From the NCBI RefSeq assembly GCF_003952665.1, contig NZ_CP017946.1, positions 2,170,001 through 2,234,000 of the forward strand: DNA of 64,000 nt, read 5' to 3'. The translations under genes and the position numbers were made by a program. This DNA comes from Bosea sp. Tri-49. Lineage in GTDB: Bacteria > Pseudomonadota > Alphaproteobacteria > Rhizobiales > Beijerinckiaceae. Positions within the stretch are counted from its first letter, which is position 1, and the number at the start of each line of letters is the position of its first letter. Of the stretch, positions 27,200-35,813 are shown in pieces. The notes below the pieces were generated by a model. The model did no database searches, had not been told where the DNA came from, and worked only from the letters and a program-made list of their open reading frames with translations.

Positions 27200-27217
27200 T
27201 TGACATGCGGAACGCAT
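27200..27217 (+). promoter_or_regulatory. Candidate promoter and operator of the TonB-dependent receptor
   Basis: TTGACA (27200-27205) is a consensus -35 hexamer. Directly after it, ATGCGgaaCGCAT (27205-27217) is a perfect 5-bp inverted repeat with a 3-base centre, inside the expected spacer. The -10 is weak (ACTGTA, 17 bases downstream). A regulator bound there would block the promoter. The rest of the 287-base divergent gap holds no gene I can support. Confidence 0.35.
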
Positions 27218-27304
27218 CCCGCACTGTAGGATGATTCAGTATGACCTCGCGAGCCACGGCCCCGTCCCCAGCCAGCGAGACTCGATCGAGTTGTGGGGAA
27301 CATC

Positions 27305-29389
27305 ATGTCGTCCAAGCTTGTCCTGCTGCGCAGTGTCAGCCTCGTCTCGCTCATGGCGATCGCGGCGGCCGCACCGGCCTTCGCGCAAAGCAACCCGGCA
27401 CCAGCCGCGGGAACGACGATCGATCTCGACACGATCATGGTCACCGGCGAGAAGGTCGAGCGCGACCTCAAGAACACCGCCTCATCGGTCTCGGTGAAAA
27501 CCGACAAGGACATCGCCCGCGAGAACACCGGAAACGCGACCGTGTCCGAGATTCTCGTCGGCACACCCAACGTGACCTACACCGACACGGTCAGTGCGCC
27601 GATCATCCGCGGCCAGGACACGCAAGGCCCGCTCACCGGCCAGAACTCGTTCTGGGGCGGCACGGTGCCGCGCGCCACGATCAATGTCGACGGCCACTAT
27701 CTCAGCTACAACGAGTTCTATTTCGGCGCGACCTCGCCTTGGGACGTCAAGAGCATCGAGGTCTTCCGCGGGCCGCAGACGACCTCGCAAGGCGCCAACG
27801 CCATCGCCGGCGCTATCATCGTCAACACCAAGGACCCGAGCTTCACGCCGGAAGCCGGCTTCCTGACAGAGTTCGGCAGCTATTCGACACGGCGCGCGGC
27901 GCTGATGCTGTCCGGGCCGATCATCAAGGACCAGCTCGCCGGGCGCATCACGCTCGACTACTCCGGCCGCGACACTTTCATCGACTACATCAGCCCGAAC
28001 TTCCAGCGGCGCTATGCCGACCAGGATTTCAGGAACCTGAACCTGCGCGCCAAGCTGCTCTGGCGCCCGACCGAGCTGCCGGGCTTCGAGGCGAAGCTGA
28101 CCTATTCGCGCAATGAGAGTAACCGGCCGAGCCAGGAGGCAGCGTCGGCCCCGTTCGACCGGCTGAAGCACATCACCACGACGATGCCGAGCTTCAAGCA
28201 GAACAGCAACACCGGCATCCTCGACCTCAGTTACGACTTCGGCAATCGCTTCAAGCTGTTCAACCAGACCCAATACACCGACCTCTCGGTGAGCCGGAAG
28301 ACGGGCCTGCTCGGCAATGGCGACGCCTACATCAACCAGACGAACATCTCGAACGAGCTCCGGCTGACCTATGGCGAGCAGAGCGACGTACTCAGCGGTG
28401 TCGCCGGCATCTATTACGCCCATACCAAGACGGACGAGATCCTCTATCTCACCGGTCAGTCGACCTTCGACGATACCAAGCGCAATCTCGGCATCTTCGG
28501 CGAGATGAGCTATCGCCTGACAGACCGCTGGACCTTCACCGGCTCGCTGCGCTTCCAACAGGACCAGATCGAGCGCGAGGGCAGGACGGTCTTCGCAGCG
28601 CGGGGCGTCGATTTTGACAAGACCTTCCAGGCCGTGCTGCCGAAGGCCTCGATCGCCTATGCGGTAACGCCGGACTGGACCGTCGGCGCCATGGTCAATC
28701 GCGGCTATAATCCCGGCGGCGTCTCGCTCAACCTGACGGCGGGCCAGTGGCAGCCGTTCAAGGAAGAGACGCTCTGGAACTATGAGCTGTTCACCCGCGC
28801 CAGCCTGCTCAACAACCGGCTGAACGTCAGTGGCAACCTGTTCTACACCGACTTCCAGAACGCCCAGTACTTCATCCCGGTCGTCCTCAGGACGGGCGTG
28901 GTCCAGTCCTATGCGATCAATGCCGAGAAGGCCCATGCCTACGGGCTCGAGGTCAGCGCCGATTACCGCCTCCTCGACAACCTGACGCTCAAGGCCGGCG
29001 CCGGCCTGCTGCGCACCGAGATCGACAAGATCTCCGCGAATACCGGTTACAAGGGCAACGAGTTCGCCAAGTCGCCGGGCTACATGGTGAGCTTCGGCGT
29101 GAGCTGGGACGTCACCAGCAAGTTCAACCTCACCGCCCAGCTCCGCCACACCGACGGCTATTATTCCGACGTCGCCAATACGCGTCTTTTCCTGATCAAG
29201 CCCTATACGATCGCCGATCTGCGGGCGAGCTACCAGGTCACCGACAATCTGCAGGTATACGGCTACGTGAAGAACATCTTCGACGAGCGCGCGCCGACCT
29301 ATATGCAGCAGAATCGCGGCATCGGCGGCACCGAGGCGAGCATGACCGAGCCGCGCATGTTCGGCGCCGGCATCAAGGGCACGTTCTGA
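27305..29389 (+). CDS. TonB-dependent outer-membrane receptor (siderophore type)
   Basis: A 694-residue outer-membrane transporter. Residues 1-28 are a signal peptide ending PAFAQ. Next comes a TonB-box-like stretch (IDLDTIMVTGEKVERD), the plug domain (NATVSEILVGTPNVTYTDT, and VKSIEVFRGPQTTSQGANAI near residue 155), then a 22-strand barrel ending in the aromatic residue of FGAGIKGTF. A GTG four codons upstream is possible, but the ATG at 27305 starts the leader. It sits between the FepB-type importer and the DHB/NRPS genes, so it is the candidate receptor for the ferric siderophore made here. Confidence 0.92.
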   Translation: MSSKLVLLRSVSLVSLMAIAAAAPAFAQSNPAPAAGTTIDLDTIMVTGEKVERDLKNTASSVSVKTDKDIARENTGNATVSEILVGTPNVTYTDTVSAPIIRGQDTQGPLTGQNSFWGGTVPRATINVDGHYLSYNEFYFGATSPWDVKSIEVFRGPQTTSQGANAIAGAIIVNTKDPSFTPEAGFLTEFGSYSTRRAALMLSGPIIKDQLAGRITLDYSGRDTFIDYISPNFQRRYADQDFRNLNLRAKLLWRPTELPGFEAKLTYSRNESNRPSQEAASAPFDRLKHITTTMPSFKQNSNTGILDLSYDFGNRFKLFNQTQYTDLSVSRKTGLLGNGDAYINQTNISNELRLTYGEQSDVLSGVAGIYYAHTKTDEILYLTGQSTFDDTKRNLGIFGEMSYRLTDRWTFTGSLRFQQDQIEREGRTVFAARGVDFDKTFQAVLPKASIAYAVTPDWTVGAMVNRGYNPGGVSLNLTAGQWQPFKEETLWNYELFTRASLLNNRLNVSGNLFYTDFQNAQYFIPVVLRTGVVQSYAINAEKAHAYGLEVSADYRLLDNLTLKAGAGLLRTEIDKISANTGYKGNEFAKSPGYMVSFGVSWDVTSKFNLTAQLRHTDGYYSDVANTRLFLIKPYTIADLRASYQVTDNLQVYGYVKNIFDERAPTYMQQNRGIGGTEASMTEPRMFGAGIKGTF

Positions 29390-29485
29390 GCGAAAGCGCT
29401 GATTGCGTCCGACCTACACGGCATGGCGGCGCGACTACGCCCCGCCATGCCTGTCGACCCCGCTTCGTCAGTGAAGGATGATCTC

Positions 29486-30541
29486 ATGAGCGAGACGTCG
29501 CCCGCCGCTCCGCCGCCGGGTCCGCCCTTGCGGCTGCTGCAGCAGATCGCCGCCTATCGCACCTCCCATTGCATCCGCACCGCGGTCGAGCTCGGCATTC
29601 CGGCCCTGCTGCAGGAGGCACCGCAAACCGCCGCCGATCTCGCCGAACGCATCGGTGGCAAGGCCGATCTGCTGGCGCGCCTGCTCGATCATCTCGTCAA
29701 CGAGGAGGTGATCGACCGCGACGATACGGGACGCTATCTCGCCTTGCCGGCGACGCGCGCCCTCGTCCCGGGCCATCCTCATTCACTGGTGCCCTGGGTG
29801 CGGTTCGAGCTCGATCCGCTGCATGGGCGAGCCTGGGAACAGCTCGGCGAGCAGATCAAGGTCGGCACGCCGGCCTTCGAGCTCGCCCATGGCAGCCCGT
29901 TCTTCACTTGGCTCGGCCAGGACGAGGCGGCCCAGCAGCGCTTCGACATCCAGATGCGCGCGATCGCGACGGCGCTGATCGGCATCGCGGTACGCCACAT
30001 CCAGTTTTCGGCCGGCGAGACGATCGTCGACGTCGGCGGCGGAGACGGCTCACTCCTGGCCGAGATGCTCAGCCGCAATCCAGGCACCACCGGCGTGTTG
30101 TTCGAACTGCCGCGCGCCACCGAGGCACTCAATCCGCGCTTCGTCGAGCTGATGCAGGCCGGGCGCGCCGCGCTGAAGCACGGTTCGTTCTTCGAGGAGA
30201 TTCCGCCCGGGGGAGACACCTATGTCTTCAGCCGGATCCTGCACGACTTCGATGACGCGGCCGCCGGCCGGATCCTGGCCAACGCCAGTGCCGCGACCAA
30301 GCGGCATGAGCGCTTCGTCATCGTCGACATCATGGTCGATCCCGCCCGTGCCAAACCCAACGAGACCTCGCAGGACCTGTTGATGATGGTGCTGATGGGC
30401 GGGCGCGAGCGCAGCGCGGGCGAGTTCTCGCAGCTGCTGGCCGCAAACGGCTTCGCCACGGCTTCGGTCACGCCGACCGCGTCCCCCTTCCACATCCTGG
30501 AATTCAGTCACGGGCCGAAAGAGGCAAAGGCTCCGGCCTGA
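29486..30541 (+). CDS. Small-molecule O-methyltransferase (plant-COMT/hydroxyneurosporene type)
   Basis: A 351-residue methyltransferase. Residues 15-100 are a winged dimerisation domain (LLQQIAAYRTSHCIRTAVEL, LLQEAPQTAADLAERIGG). The SAM site is ETIVDVGGGDGSLLAEML near residue 178, and the catalytic-His region is YVFSRILHDFDDAAAGRIL near residue 248. Such enzymes methylate phenolic or carboxyl oxygens. It lies between the receptor and the DHB genes, convergent with the transferase gene at 30558, so it may tailor or degrade a catechol. The ATG at 29486 (MSETSPAAPP) is preferred over the in-frame ATG at 29423. Confidence 0.88.
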   Translation: MSETSPAAPPPGPPLRLLQQIAAYRTSHCIRTAVELGIPALLQEAPQTAADLAERIGGKADLLARLLDHLVNEEVIDRDDTGRYLALPATRALVPGHPHSLVPWVRFELDPLHGRAWEQLGEQIKVGTPAFELAHGSPFFTWLGQDEAAQQRFDIQMRAIATALIGIAVRHIQFSAGETIVDVGGGDGSLLAEMLSRNPGTTGVLFELPRATEALNPRFVELMQAGRAALKHGSFFEEIPPGGDTYVFSRILHDFDDAAAGRILANASAATKRHERFVIVDIMVDPARAKPNETSQDLLMMVLMGGRERSAGEFSQLLAANGFATASVTPTASPFHILEFSHGPKEAKAPA

Positions 30542-30557
30542 CACCGGCGTCAGCTCG

Positions 30558-31238
30558 TCAGTCCAGGATCAGGACGCGCGTCAACAGCAAGCCGCCAAGC
30601 TGCGAGAAGCGGACCTCGATCTTGCGGCCGACCGGGAATTCCGGCGACAGCTCTTCGGCAAGGCGCAACTGCGCCCGGCCCTGCGCGTCCCAGCTCGCCA
30701 GCTCGGCGCTGTGAAAGGACATCGGGCGGCGCAGGAGCGGATAAAGGGCCTTGAACAGGCTTTCCTTGGCCGAGAACGCCAGCGTTACCGGGAAGGGATC
30801 GGCCTCACTTGCGAAACGGCGGCGCTCCCAAGGCGTCATGGCCTCGTGGGCGATCTCGCTGGCTTCGGCTTGGTCCAAGAGCTTCTCGATATCGACGCCG
30901 ACGCCACGACCTGCTCCCGCCGTCATGGCAAGGGCGATCGCGACGTCGCCGCTGTGCGAGATCGAGCCCACAATGCCCTCCGGCCAGACCGGCGAGCGAT
31001 CCGGAGCCATCCCCGGGTAGGAGCTCTGCCCCGTCAGGAGCCGCAGCGCCTCGCTCGCGCAGCTTCGCCCCGCCAGCCATTCCGCCCTGCGCCGCGGCGC
31101 GGCGCGCGCGATGCGCTCCGGCAGCACGACATCGAGGTCCGCGGGGCCGGTTTGCCAGGAGAAACGCATCGCGACACAGCGATAGTCGACGGGCTCGTCG
31201 TCCCAGGGGCTGATCCGCTGCGGGAGGCCCTCACGCAC
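30558..31238 (-). CDS. entD: 4'-phosphopantetheinyl transferase, EntD type
   Basis: A 226-residue enzyme that loads the phosphopantetheine arm on siderophore carrier proteins. Family blocks are IVGSISHSGDVAIALA near residue 90, GVGVDIEKLLDQAEASEIA near residue 112 (Mg-binding Asp and Glu) and LAFSAKESLFKALYPLL near residue 155. The start is a GTG overlapping the end of entA by eight bases, so it is the last gene of the minus-strand operon entC-entE-entB-entA-entD. It should activate the EntB carrier and the PCP of the C-PCP-C protein. Confidence 0.92.
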   Translation of the reverse strand: MREGLPQRISPWDDEPVDYRCVAMRFSWQTGPADLDVVLPERIARAAPRRRAEWLAGRSCASEALRLLTGQSSYPGMAPDRSPVWPEGIVGSISHSGDVAIALAMTAGAGRGVGVDIEKLLDQAEASEIAHEAMTPWERRRFASEADPFPVTLAFSAKESLFKALYPLLRRPMSFHSAELASWDAQGRAQLRLAEELSPEFPVGRKIEVRFSQLGGLLLTRVLILD

Positions 31239-31983
31239 CGAGCGTCGCGCCGCCGTCCACGACGATGTCCTGGAGCGTCACATGGCCGGCCTGGTCCGAG
31301 GCGAGATAGAGCACGACATCGGCGATGTCGTCGGGCGTCGCGATCTTGCCGAGCGGGATGCCGAGCTTGAACTGCTCCGGCAGGCCGGCGACGAGCCTGT
31401 CCTTGCCTTCGGGGTCGTTCAGCATGCCGGCCAGCATCGGCGTGTCGGTCGAGCCCGGCGAGACGACGTTACAGCGCACGCCATAGGGAGCGAGCTCCAG
31501 CGCGACGCAATGGCTCAGCGCCGCCAGCGCCGCCTTGGAGGCGCAATAGGCGGTCATGCCGGTGCGCGGCACATGCGCGGCATTGGAGGCGACATTGACG
31601 ATCGCGCCGCGACGCTGGCGCTTGAAGACTGGAATCCATTGCTGCAGCAGATGGAAGGGACCGCCGGCATTGACGTCGATGCAGGCGCGCCAATCCTCCA
31701 GTGTCAACGCTTCTGCCGCGCCGAGCCGCAGGACGCCGGCGGCGTTGACCAGCATGTCGAGACGGTCGAATTCCGCCTTCAGGCTGTCGCTCACCGTCCT
31801 GATCGCCGCCGGATCGGCGACATCGACCGCGAGTACCCGGAACGGTGTTTCACCGTCTCCCGCTTGCCGGTCCAGGCCGATCACCTCGGCGCCCTCCTCG
31901 ACAAAGCGTTCGGCGACGCGCCGGCCGATACCTCCAGCCGCGCCGGTGACCAGCACGCGCCGGCCCTTGAAGCGCTGGTCCAT
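31231..31983 (-). CDS. entA: 2,3-dihydro-2,3-dihydroxybenzoate dehydrogenase
   Basis: A 250-residue SDR that oxidises 2,3-dihydro-DHB to 2,3-dihydroxybenzoate with NAD. The nucleotide site is VLVTGAAGGIGRRVAERF near residue 10, the NAAG motif is MLVNAAGVLRLG near residue 81, and the catalytic pair is in MTAYCASKAALAALSHC near residue 147 (YxxxK), with VVSPGSTDTPMLAGM downstream. Genes on both sides are DHB genes, which fixes the assignment among SDRs. It is separated from entB by 12 bases. Confidence 0.93.
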   Translation of the reverse strand: MDQRFKGRRVLVTGAAGGIGRRVAERFVEEGAEVIGLDRQAGDGETPFRVLAVDVADPAAIRTVSDSLKAEFDRLDMLVNAAGVLRLGAAEALTLEDWRACIDVNAGGPFHLLQQWIPVFKRQRRGAIVNVASNAAHVPRTGMTAYCASKAALAALSHCVALELAPYGVRCNVVSPGSTDTPMLAGMLNDPEGKDRLVAGLPEQFKLGIPLGKIATPDDIADVVLYLASDQAGHVTLQDIVVDGGATLGA

Positions 31984-31995
31984 CGCGGGTGCCTT

Positions 31996-32868
31996 TCAGG
32001 CCGCCAGGCGACGCTGCTCGATCAGCGCCCACCAGGCGTTCAGCGTCGGCACGCGGGCGAGATCGTCGAAGCCGACGGTGACGCCGCGCTCCTTCAGTTC
32101 ACCCGCCAGCACCATAACCTGCACCGAATCGAGCCCGTAGAAGATCAGATTTTCCTCCGGATCGAGCTCGGTCTCGTCCTCGATCAACTCGAGCACGCGG
32201 GCCTGTAGCCATTCGCGGGTTGCCGGCTGGCGGACTTCCGCGGCTGCCAGGCTGTCGGTCGCGACCAGTGCGCCGCAGCGCGTTGCGACATAGCGCAGCG
32301 CCATGCGGTGCTCGGCCTCGGAGAAGTCGGCGACCGCATCCCCAACCAGGAAGGGCTGGATATCGCTCATGAAGGCATCGACCGCCGTCACCATGCAGCC
32401 GATATGGGCGTAGACCCCGCTGATCACGAGCTGGTCGCGCTCCCAGCCGCGCATGCGCTCCAGCAGATCCGAGCGCTTGAAGGCGCTGTAGCGCCATTTG
32501 GTCAGGACGATGTCCTCCGGACCCGGTGCCAGCTCGGCGACGACCTCCTGGAGGTCCGGCGCGGCGACGGTGAGGCCCGGCCCCCACATGTCGTTGAGCA
32601 AGGCGCGGTCACCGGCCGGCTGCTCATGCGGCTGCGCGGTATAGACGACAGGCACGCCATTGGCCCGGGCCCAATCGCGCAAGCGCACGAGATTGGCGAT
32701 CAATTGCGGCAGCAGCTCTCCCTTCGCGTCGTAGAAGCGCAGGAAATAGCGCTGCATGTCGTGGATCAGCAGGACGGCGCGCTTGGGATCGGGCCGCCAT
32801 TGCGTGCGGTTGGCCGGAAAGGAACTGGGCTCCGGCATCGCGTAATCGGTGATCTGCGGAATGGCCAT
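31996..32868 (-). CDS. entB: Isochorismatase with C-terminal aryl carrier domain
   Basis: A 290-residue bifunctional protein. Residues 15-205 are the isochorismatase domain (AVLLIHDMQRYFLRFYD with the catalytic Asp; VISGVYAHIGCMVTAVDAFM), making 2,3-dihydro-DHB. Residues 215-285 are the aryl carrier domain, with the pantetheine serine at about 248 in NLIFYGLDSVQVMVLAGEL. EntE loads DHB on that arm, and the condensation and cyclization domains take it from there. Length and layout match EntB/VibB. Confidence 0.95.
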   Translation of the reverse strand: MAIPQITDYAMPEPSSFPANRTQWRPDPKRAVLLIHDMQRYFLRFYDAKGELLPQLIANLVRLRDWARANGVPVVYTAQPHEQPAGDRALLNDMWGPGLTVAAPDLQEVVAELAPGPEDIVLTKWRYSAFKRSDLLERMRGWERDQLVISGVYAHIGCMVTAVDAFMSDIQPFLVGDAVADFSEAEHRMALRYVATRCGALVATDSLAAAEVRQPATREWLQARVLELIEDETELDPEENLIFYGLDSVQVMVLAGELKERGVTVGFDDLARVPTLNAWWALIEQRRLAA

Positions 32869-32895
32869 GTGAACTCTCAGGTAAAATGGAGGTGG

Positions 32896-34500
32896 TCAGG
32901 TGAGCTCGGCGCGCAGGCGCTTCTTGTCGATCTTGCCAACGGGGGTGAGCGGCATCGTCTCGATGAAGCGGACACGGTCCGGAAGCTTGTATTCGGCGAC
33001 GCCGAGCTCCATCAGGTACCGCCGCAGCGTCGGCGCACGCAGGCCGGCGTCGCGAGCGACGATGAAGGCACAGCTCTTCTCGCCGAGCAGGATGTCCTGC
33101 ATGGCGACGAGTGCTGCATGCGTCACCTCGGGATGGCGCAGGAGGAGGTTCTCGATCTCCTCGGAAGCGACCTTCTCGCCGCCGCGGTTGATCTGATCTT
33201 TGACCCGGCCGACCACGCGCAGATGGCCGCCGCGGACCTTCTGCACGACATCGCCGGAATAGTAGAACCCGTCCGCGTCGAAGACCTTCGCACTGTGCTC
33301 AGGGCTTCGGTAATAGCCACGGAACGTGTAAGGGCCGCGCGTCGCCAGTTCGCCGCTCATCCCCTCCGGGACAGGGTCGCCATCCTCGTCGACGATCTTG
33401 ATCTCGTCGTCAGGGCTGATTGGCCGCCCCTGGGTGGTGAAGACCAGCTCGTCGTCATCGTCGAAGCGCGTGTAGTTCACCAGCCCCTCGGCCATGCCGA
33501 AGACCTGCTGCAGCGAGCAGCCGAGCTCCTGCGGTACACGCCGAGCCAGCGCCTCGGCGAAGCTCGCGCCGCCGACCTGCATCAGCTTGAGCGAGCCGAG
33601 TGCCGGCCTCTGTTTCCCCGCCGCCTCCAGCCAGAGCGCCACCGCTGTCGGCACGAGCGCCACCATGTCGACCTGGTGCTTTTCGATCAGCGCGAAGCAT
33701 GAAAGCGGCTCGGGGCTCGCCGCCATCACGACACAGCCGCCGGCATGGAAGACGCCGAGCGCGCCTGGCGAAGAGAGCAGGAAATTGTGCCCGGCCGGCA
33801 ATGCGCAGAGAAAGCGCGTCTGCGGTCCGAGCGCGCAAATCTCCGCGCTCACACGCACGCTATAATAATAATCGTTGTGCGTGCGCGGGATCAGCTTCGG
33901 CGTGCCGGTACTGCCGCCGGAGAGTTGGAAGAAGGCGACCTCGTCGGCAGCCGATGGCAAACCCACCGGCGCAGCGCTGGTCTCTGACGCCAGCCAGCGT
34001 TCGAGATCGTTGTAGGCGCGGTTGCCGCCGAGCAGCAGCACCAGCGACAGGCGCGGCGAAAGCGTCCGCAGTTCCGCGCTGAAATTGTCGTCGGCGAAGA
34101 GTTCGTGCGCCCGTGCCCCGATCACGAGGCGCGGCTCGATCTGCTGGGCGTAGGATGTCATCTCCAGCTTGCGATGACTGAAAAGCGCGTTCACCGGCGC
34201 GACGCCGATCTTCAGCAGCGCGAAGAAGACGATGTAGAACTCGGCGCAGTTCGGCAGCTGCACCAGGGCCGTGTCGCCCTGCCCAAGCCCGGCCTCGCTC
34301 AGCCGGGACGCCAGGTTGGATGCCCGGCGGTCGAGCTCGGCATAACTGAGCTGCCTGTCGCCGCAGATCACCGCGATGGCATCGGGGCGCTCTTGCCGCT
34401 GCGTGTCGAGGATGCGGGTCAGGGGCTGGTCGAGCCAGTAGCCGCGCTCGCGATAGCGCGCGGCGAGCTCCGCCGGCCAGCGCTGGAATTCGATGGTCAT
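32896..34500 (-). CDS. entE: 2,3-dihydroxybenzoate-AMP ligase
   Basis: A 534-residue stand-alone adenylation enzyme that activates DHB and loads the EntB carrier. Core motifs are VAFFQLSGGSTGTPKLIPRT near residue 190, FALIEKHQVDMVALVPTAVA, QQVFGMAEGLVNYTRFDD near residue 335, YYSGDVVQKVRGG near residue 420, and GRVKDQINRGGEKVASEEIE with the final PVGKIDKKRL lysine. N-terminal WPAELAARYRERGYW is typical of EntE/DhbE. The ATG at 34500 (MTIEFQRWP) is chosen; the frame extends further only as a shadow of entC. Confidence 0.95.
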   Translation of the reverse strand: MTIEFQRWPAELAARYRERGYWLDQPLTRILDTQRQERPDAIAVICGDRQLSYAELDRRASNLASRLSEAGLGQGDTALVQLPNCAEFYIVFFALLKIGVAPVNALFSHRKLEMTSYAQQIEPRLVIGARAHELFADDNFSAELRTLSPRLSLVLLLGGNRAYNDLERWLASETSAAPVGLPSAADEVAFFQLSGGSTGTPKLIPRTHNDYYYSVRVSAEICALGPQTRFLCALPAGHNFLLSSPGALGVFHAGGCVVMAASPEPLSCFALIEKHQVDMVALVPTAVALWLEAAGKQRPALGSLKLMQVGGASFAEALARRVPQELGCSLQQVFGMAEGLVNYTRFDDDDELVFTTQGRPISPDDEIKIVDEDGDPVPEGMSGELATRGPYTFRGYYRSPEHSAKVFDADGFYYSGDVVQKVRGGHLRVVGRVKDQINRGGEKVASEEIENLLLRHPEVTHAALVAMQDILLGEKSCAFIVARDAGLRAPTLRRYLMELGVAEYKLPDRVRFIETMPLTPVGKIDKKRLRAELT

Positions 34501-34517
34501 GTTGCGCTCCTTCGGCG

Positions 34518-35678
34518 TCAGGCGGCTAGGCCGCAGGCGCTGAGCATGGTGCCGAGCTTGGCCTGCACCTCTTCCCACTCGGATGCCGGGTTGGAAGCCT
34601 CGACGATGCCGGCACCGGCGAAGAGCCGCAGGGTGTCGTGCCGGGCGATGCCGCAGCGGATCGTGATCGCCCACTCGCCATTGCCCTGGGCATCGCACCA
34701 GCCGACCAGGCCGGTGAACAAGCCGCGCTCGAACGGCTCGACATAGCGGATCAGCTTGTGCGCGCTCTCGGTCGGAAAACCGCAGACCGCCGGCGTCGGA
34801 TGAATGATGCAGGCGAGCTGGAGCGCGGTCATCTCCGGATCCGTCAGGACGCCCTCGATCCGGGTCGAGAGATGCCACATCGCCGCCGTGCTCATCAGCG
34901 AGGGCCGGCGGGGAACGTCGAGTTTCGTGCAATGGGGCGCGAGGATCGCCTGGATGTTCTCGACCACCAGCTGGTGCTCGTACTGGTCCTTCGCGGAGCG
35001 CTCCAATAGTGCGGCGGCTGCGCTGTCGGCCTCCGGATCTCGTTGGCGCTTCGCCGAGCCGGCGAGCGGGTTGGAGACGATCCGGTCCCCCTGCTTGCGA
35101 ACGAGCAATTCCGGGCTGACCCCGACCAGCTCGCCCTCGTCGGGCAGGGGGATTCTAAAAAGATAGCCTTGGCTGTTTTGGGCGCGCAGGCCGGCGAGAA
35201 GTCGGCCGACATCCATCGTGTCGGCGAAGCGCAGTTCGCGGACCACCGACAGCACCGCCTTGCGGACGTCGCTGTGGCGGAAATTGACGATGGCGTGCTC
35301 GACCGCCCTTTTGAAGCCGTCCTCATTCGGAAGGCTGCGTTGATCGAGCAGATCGGGCGCAACCGAATGCTCGCGCGCAGCCTCCGGAGCGGCCTGCTCG
35401 CGCCATTCATAGGCGGCCGGGACATAGAGGCAGGACGCCTCCCGCACGTCGAAGGGAATGGCGCCGATCAGAATCGGATTGTCCTGCCCCGCACGGCGCG
35501 CCCGGCCGAAAGCAGCCTCAACCGCCGCGTGCAAGCCCTGCCCGCGATCCTGCCCGCCCCGAGCCGGGACGGAAATCCACTCATGAATTCCGGACGAGAG
35601 CAATTCCCGCCCATTTGATGCAAATAAAGCACCAAGCTTGAAATTTATATTCTGTTGCAAGGCTAAATTTTCCAGCAT
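34518..35678 (-). CDS. entC: Isochorismate synthase
   Basis: A 386-residue chorismate-utilising enzyme, first step of DHB synthesis. Family blocks are ELVGVSPELLVRKQGDRIVS, then NPLAGSAKRQRDPEAD near residue 215, HQLVVENIQAILAPHC near residue 245, and IIHPTPAVCGFPTESA near residue 300, with GIVEASNPASEWEEVQAKL at the end. It leads the minus-strand ent operon, with its start 135 bases from the divergent NRPS gene, so this gap is the control region for both arms of the pathway. Confidence 0.94.
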   Translation of the reverse strand: MLENLALQQNINFKLGALFASNGRELLSSGIHEWISVPARGGQDRGQGLHAAVEAAFGRARRAGQDNPILIGAIPFDVREASCLYVPAAYEWREQAAPEAAREHSVAPDLLDQRSLPNEDGFKRAVEHAIVNFRHSDVRKAVLSVVRELRFADTMDVGRLLAGLRAQNSQGYLFRIPLPDEGELVGVSPELLVRKQGDRIVSNPLAGSAKRQRDPEADSAAAALLERSAKDQYEHQLVVENIQAILAPHCTKLDVPRRPSLMSTAAMWHLSTRIEGVLTDPEMTALQLACIIHPTPAVCGFPTESAHKLIRYVEPFERGLFTGLVGWCDAQGNGEWAITIRCGIARHDTLRLFAGAGIVEASNPASEWEEVQAKLGTMLSACGLAA

Positions 35679-35713
35679 TGAAGTTACTCTGGTTCTAAAG
35701 AGGCTTCAGGGTG

Positions 35714-35765
35714 ATGCTGATATCGAGCATTGACAGCTTCTTGCTTTCGTAAGAAGCAATGTCAA
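35714..35765. promoter_or_regulatory. Inverted repeats in the divergent entC/NRPS control region
   Basis: The 135-base AT-rich gap between entC and the cyclization-domain gene holds two symmetric elements. ATGCTGATATCGAGCAT (35714-35730) is a near-perfect palindrome around GATATC. Next to it, TTGACAGCTTCTT (35730-35742) pairs with AAGAAGC (35751-35757) and TGTCAA (35760-35765), separated by two extra bases. A TATAAA stands at about 35791. An iron regulator (Fur, Irr or RirA) would be expected to act here, but I cannot match a consensus with certainty. Confidence 0.4.
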
Positions 35766-35813
35766 CCAAAATCGACTTGCAATCCTTCATTATAAATACT
35801 CGAATTTGACATC

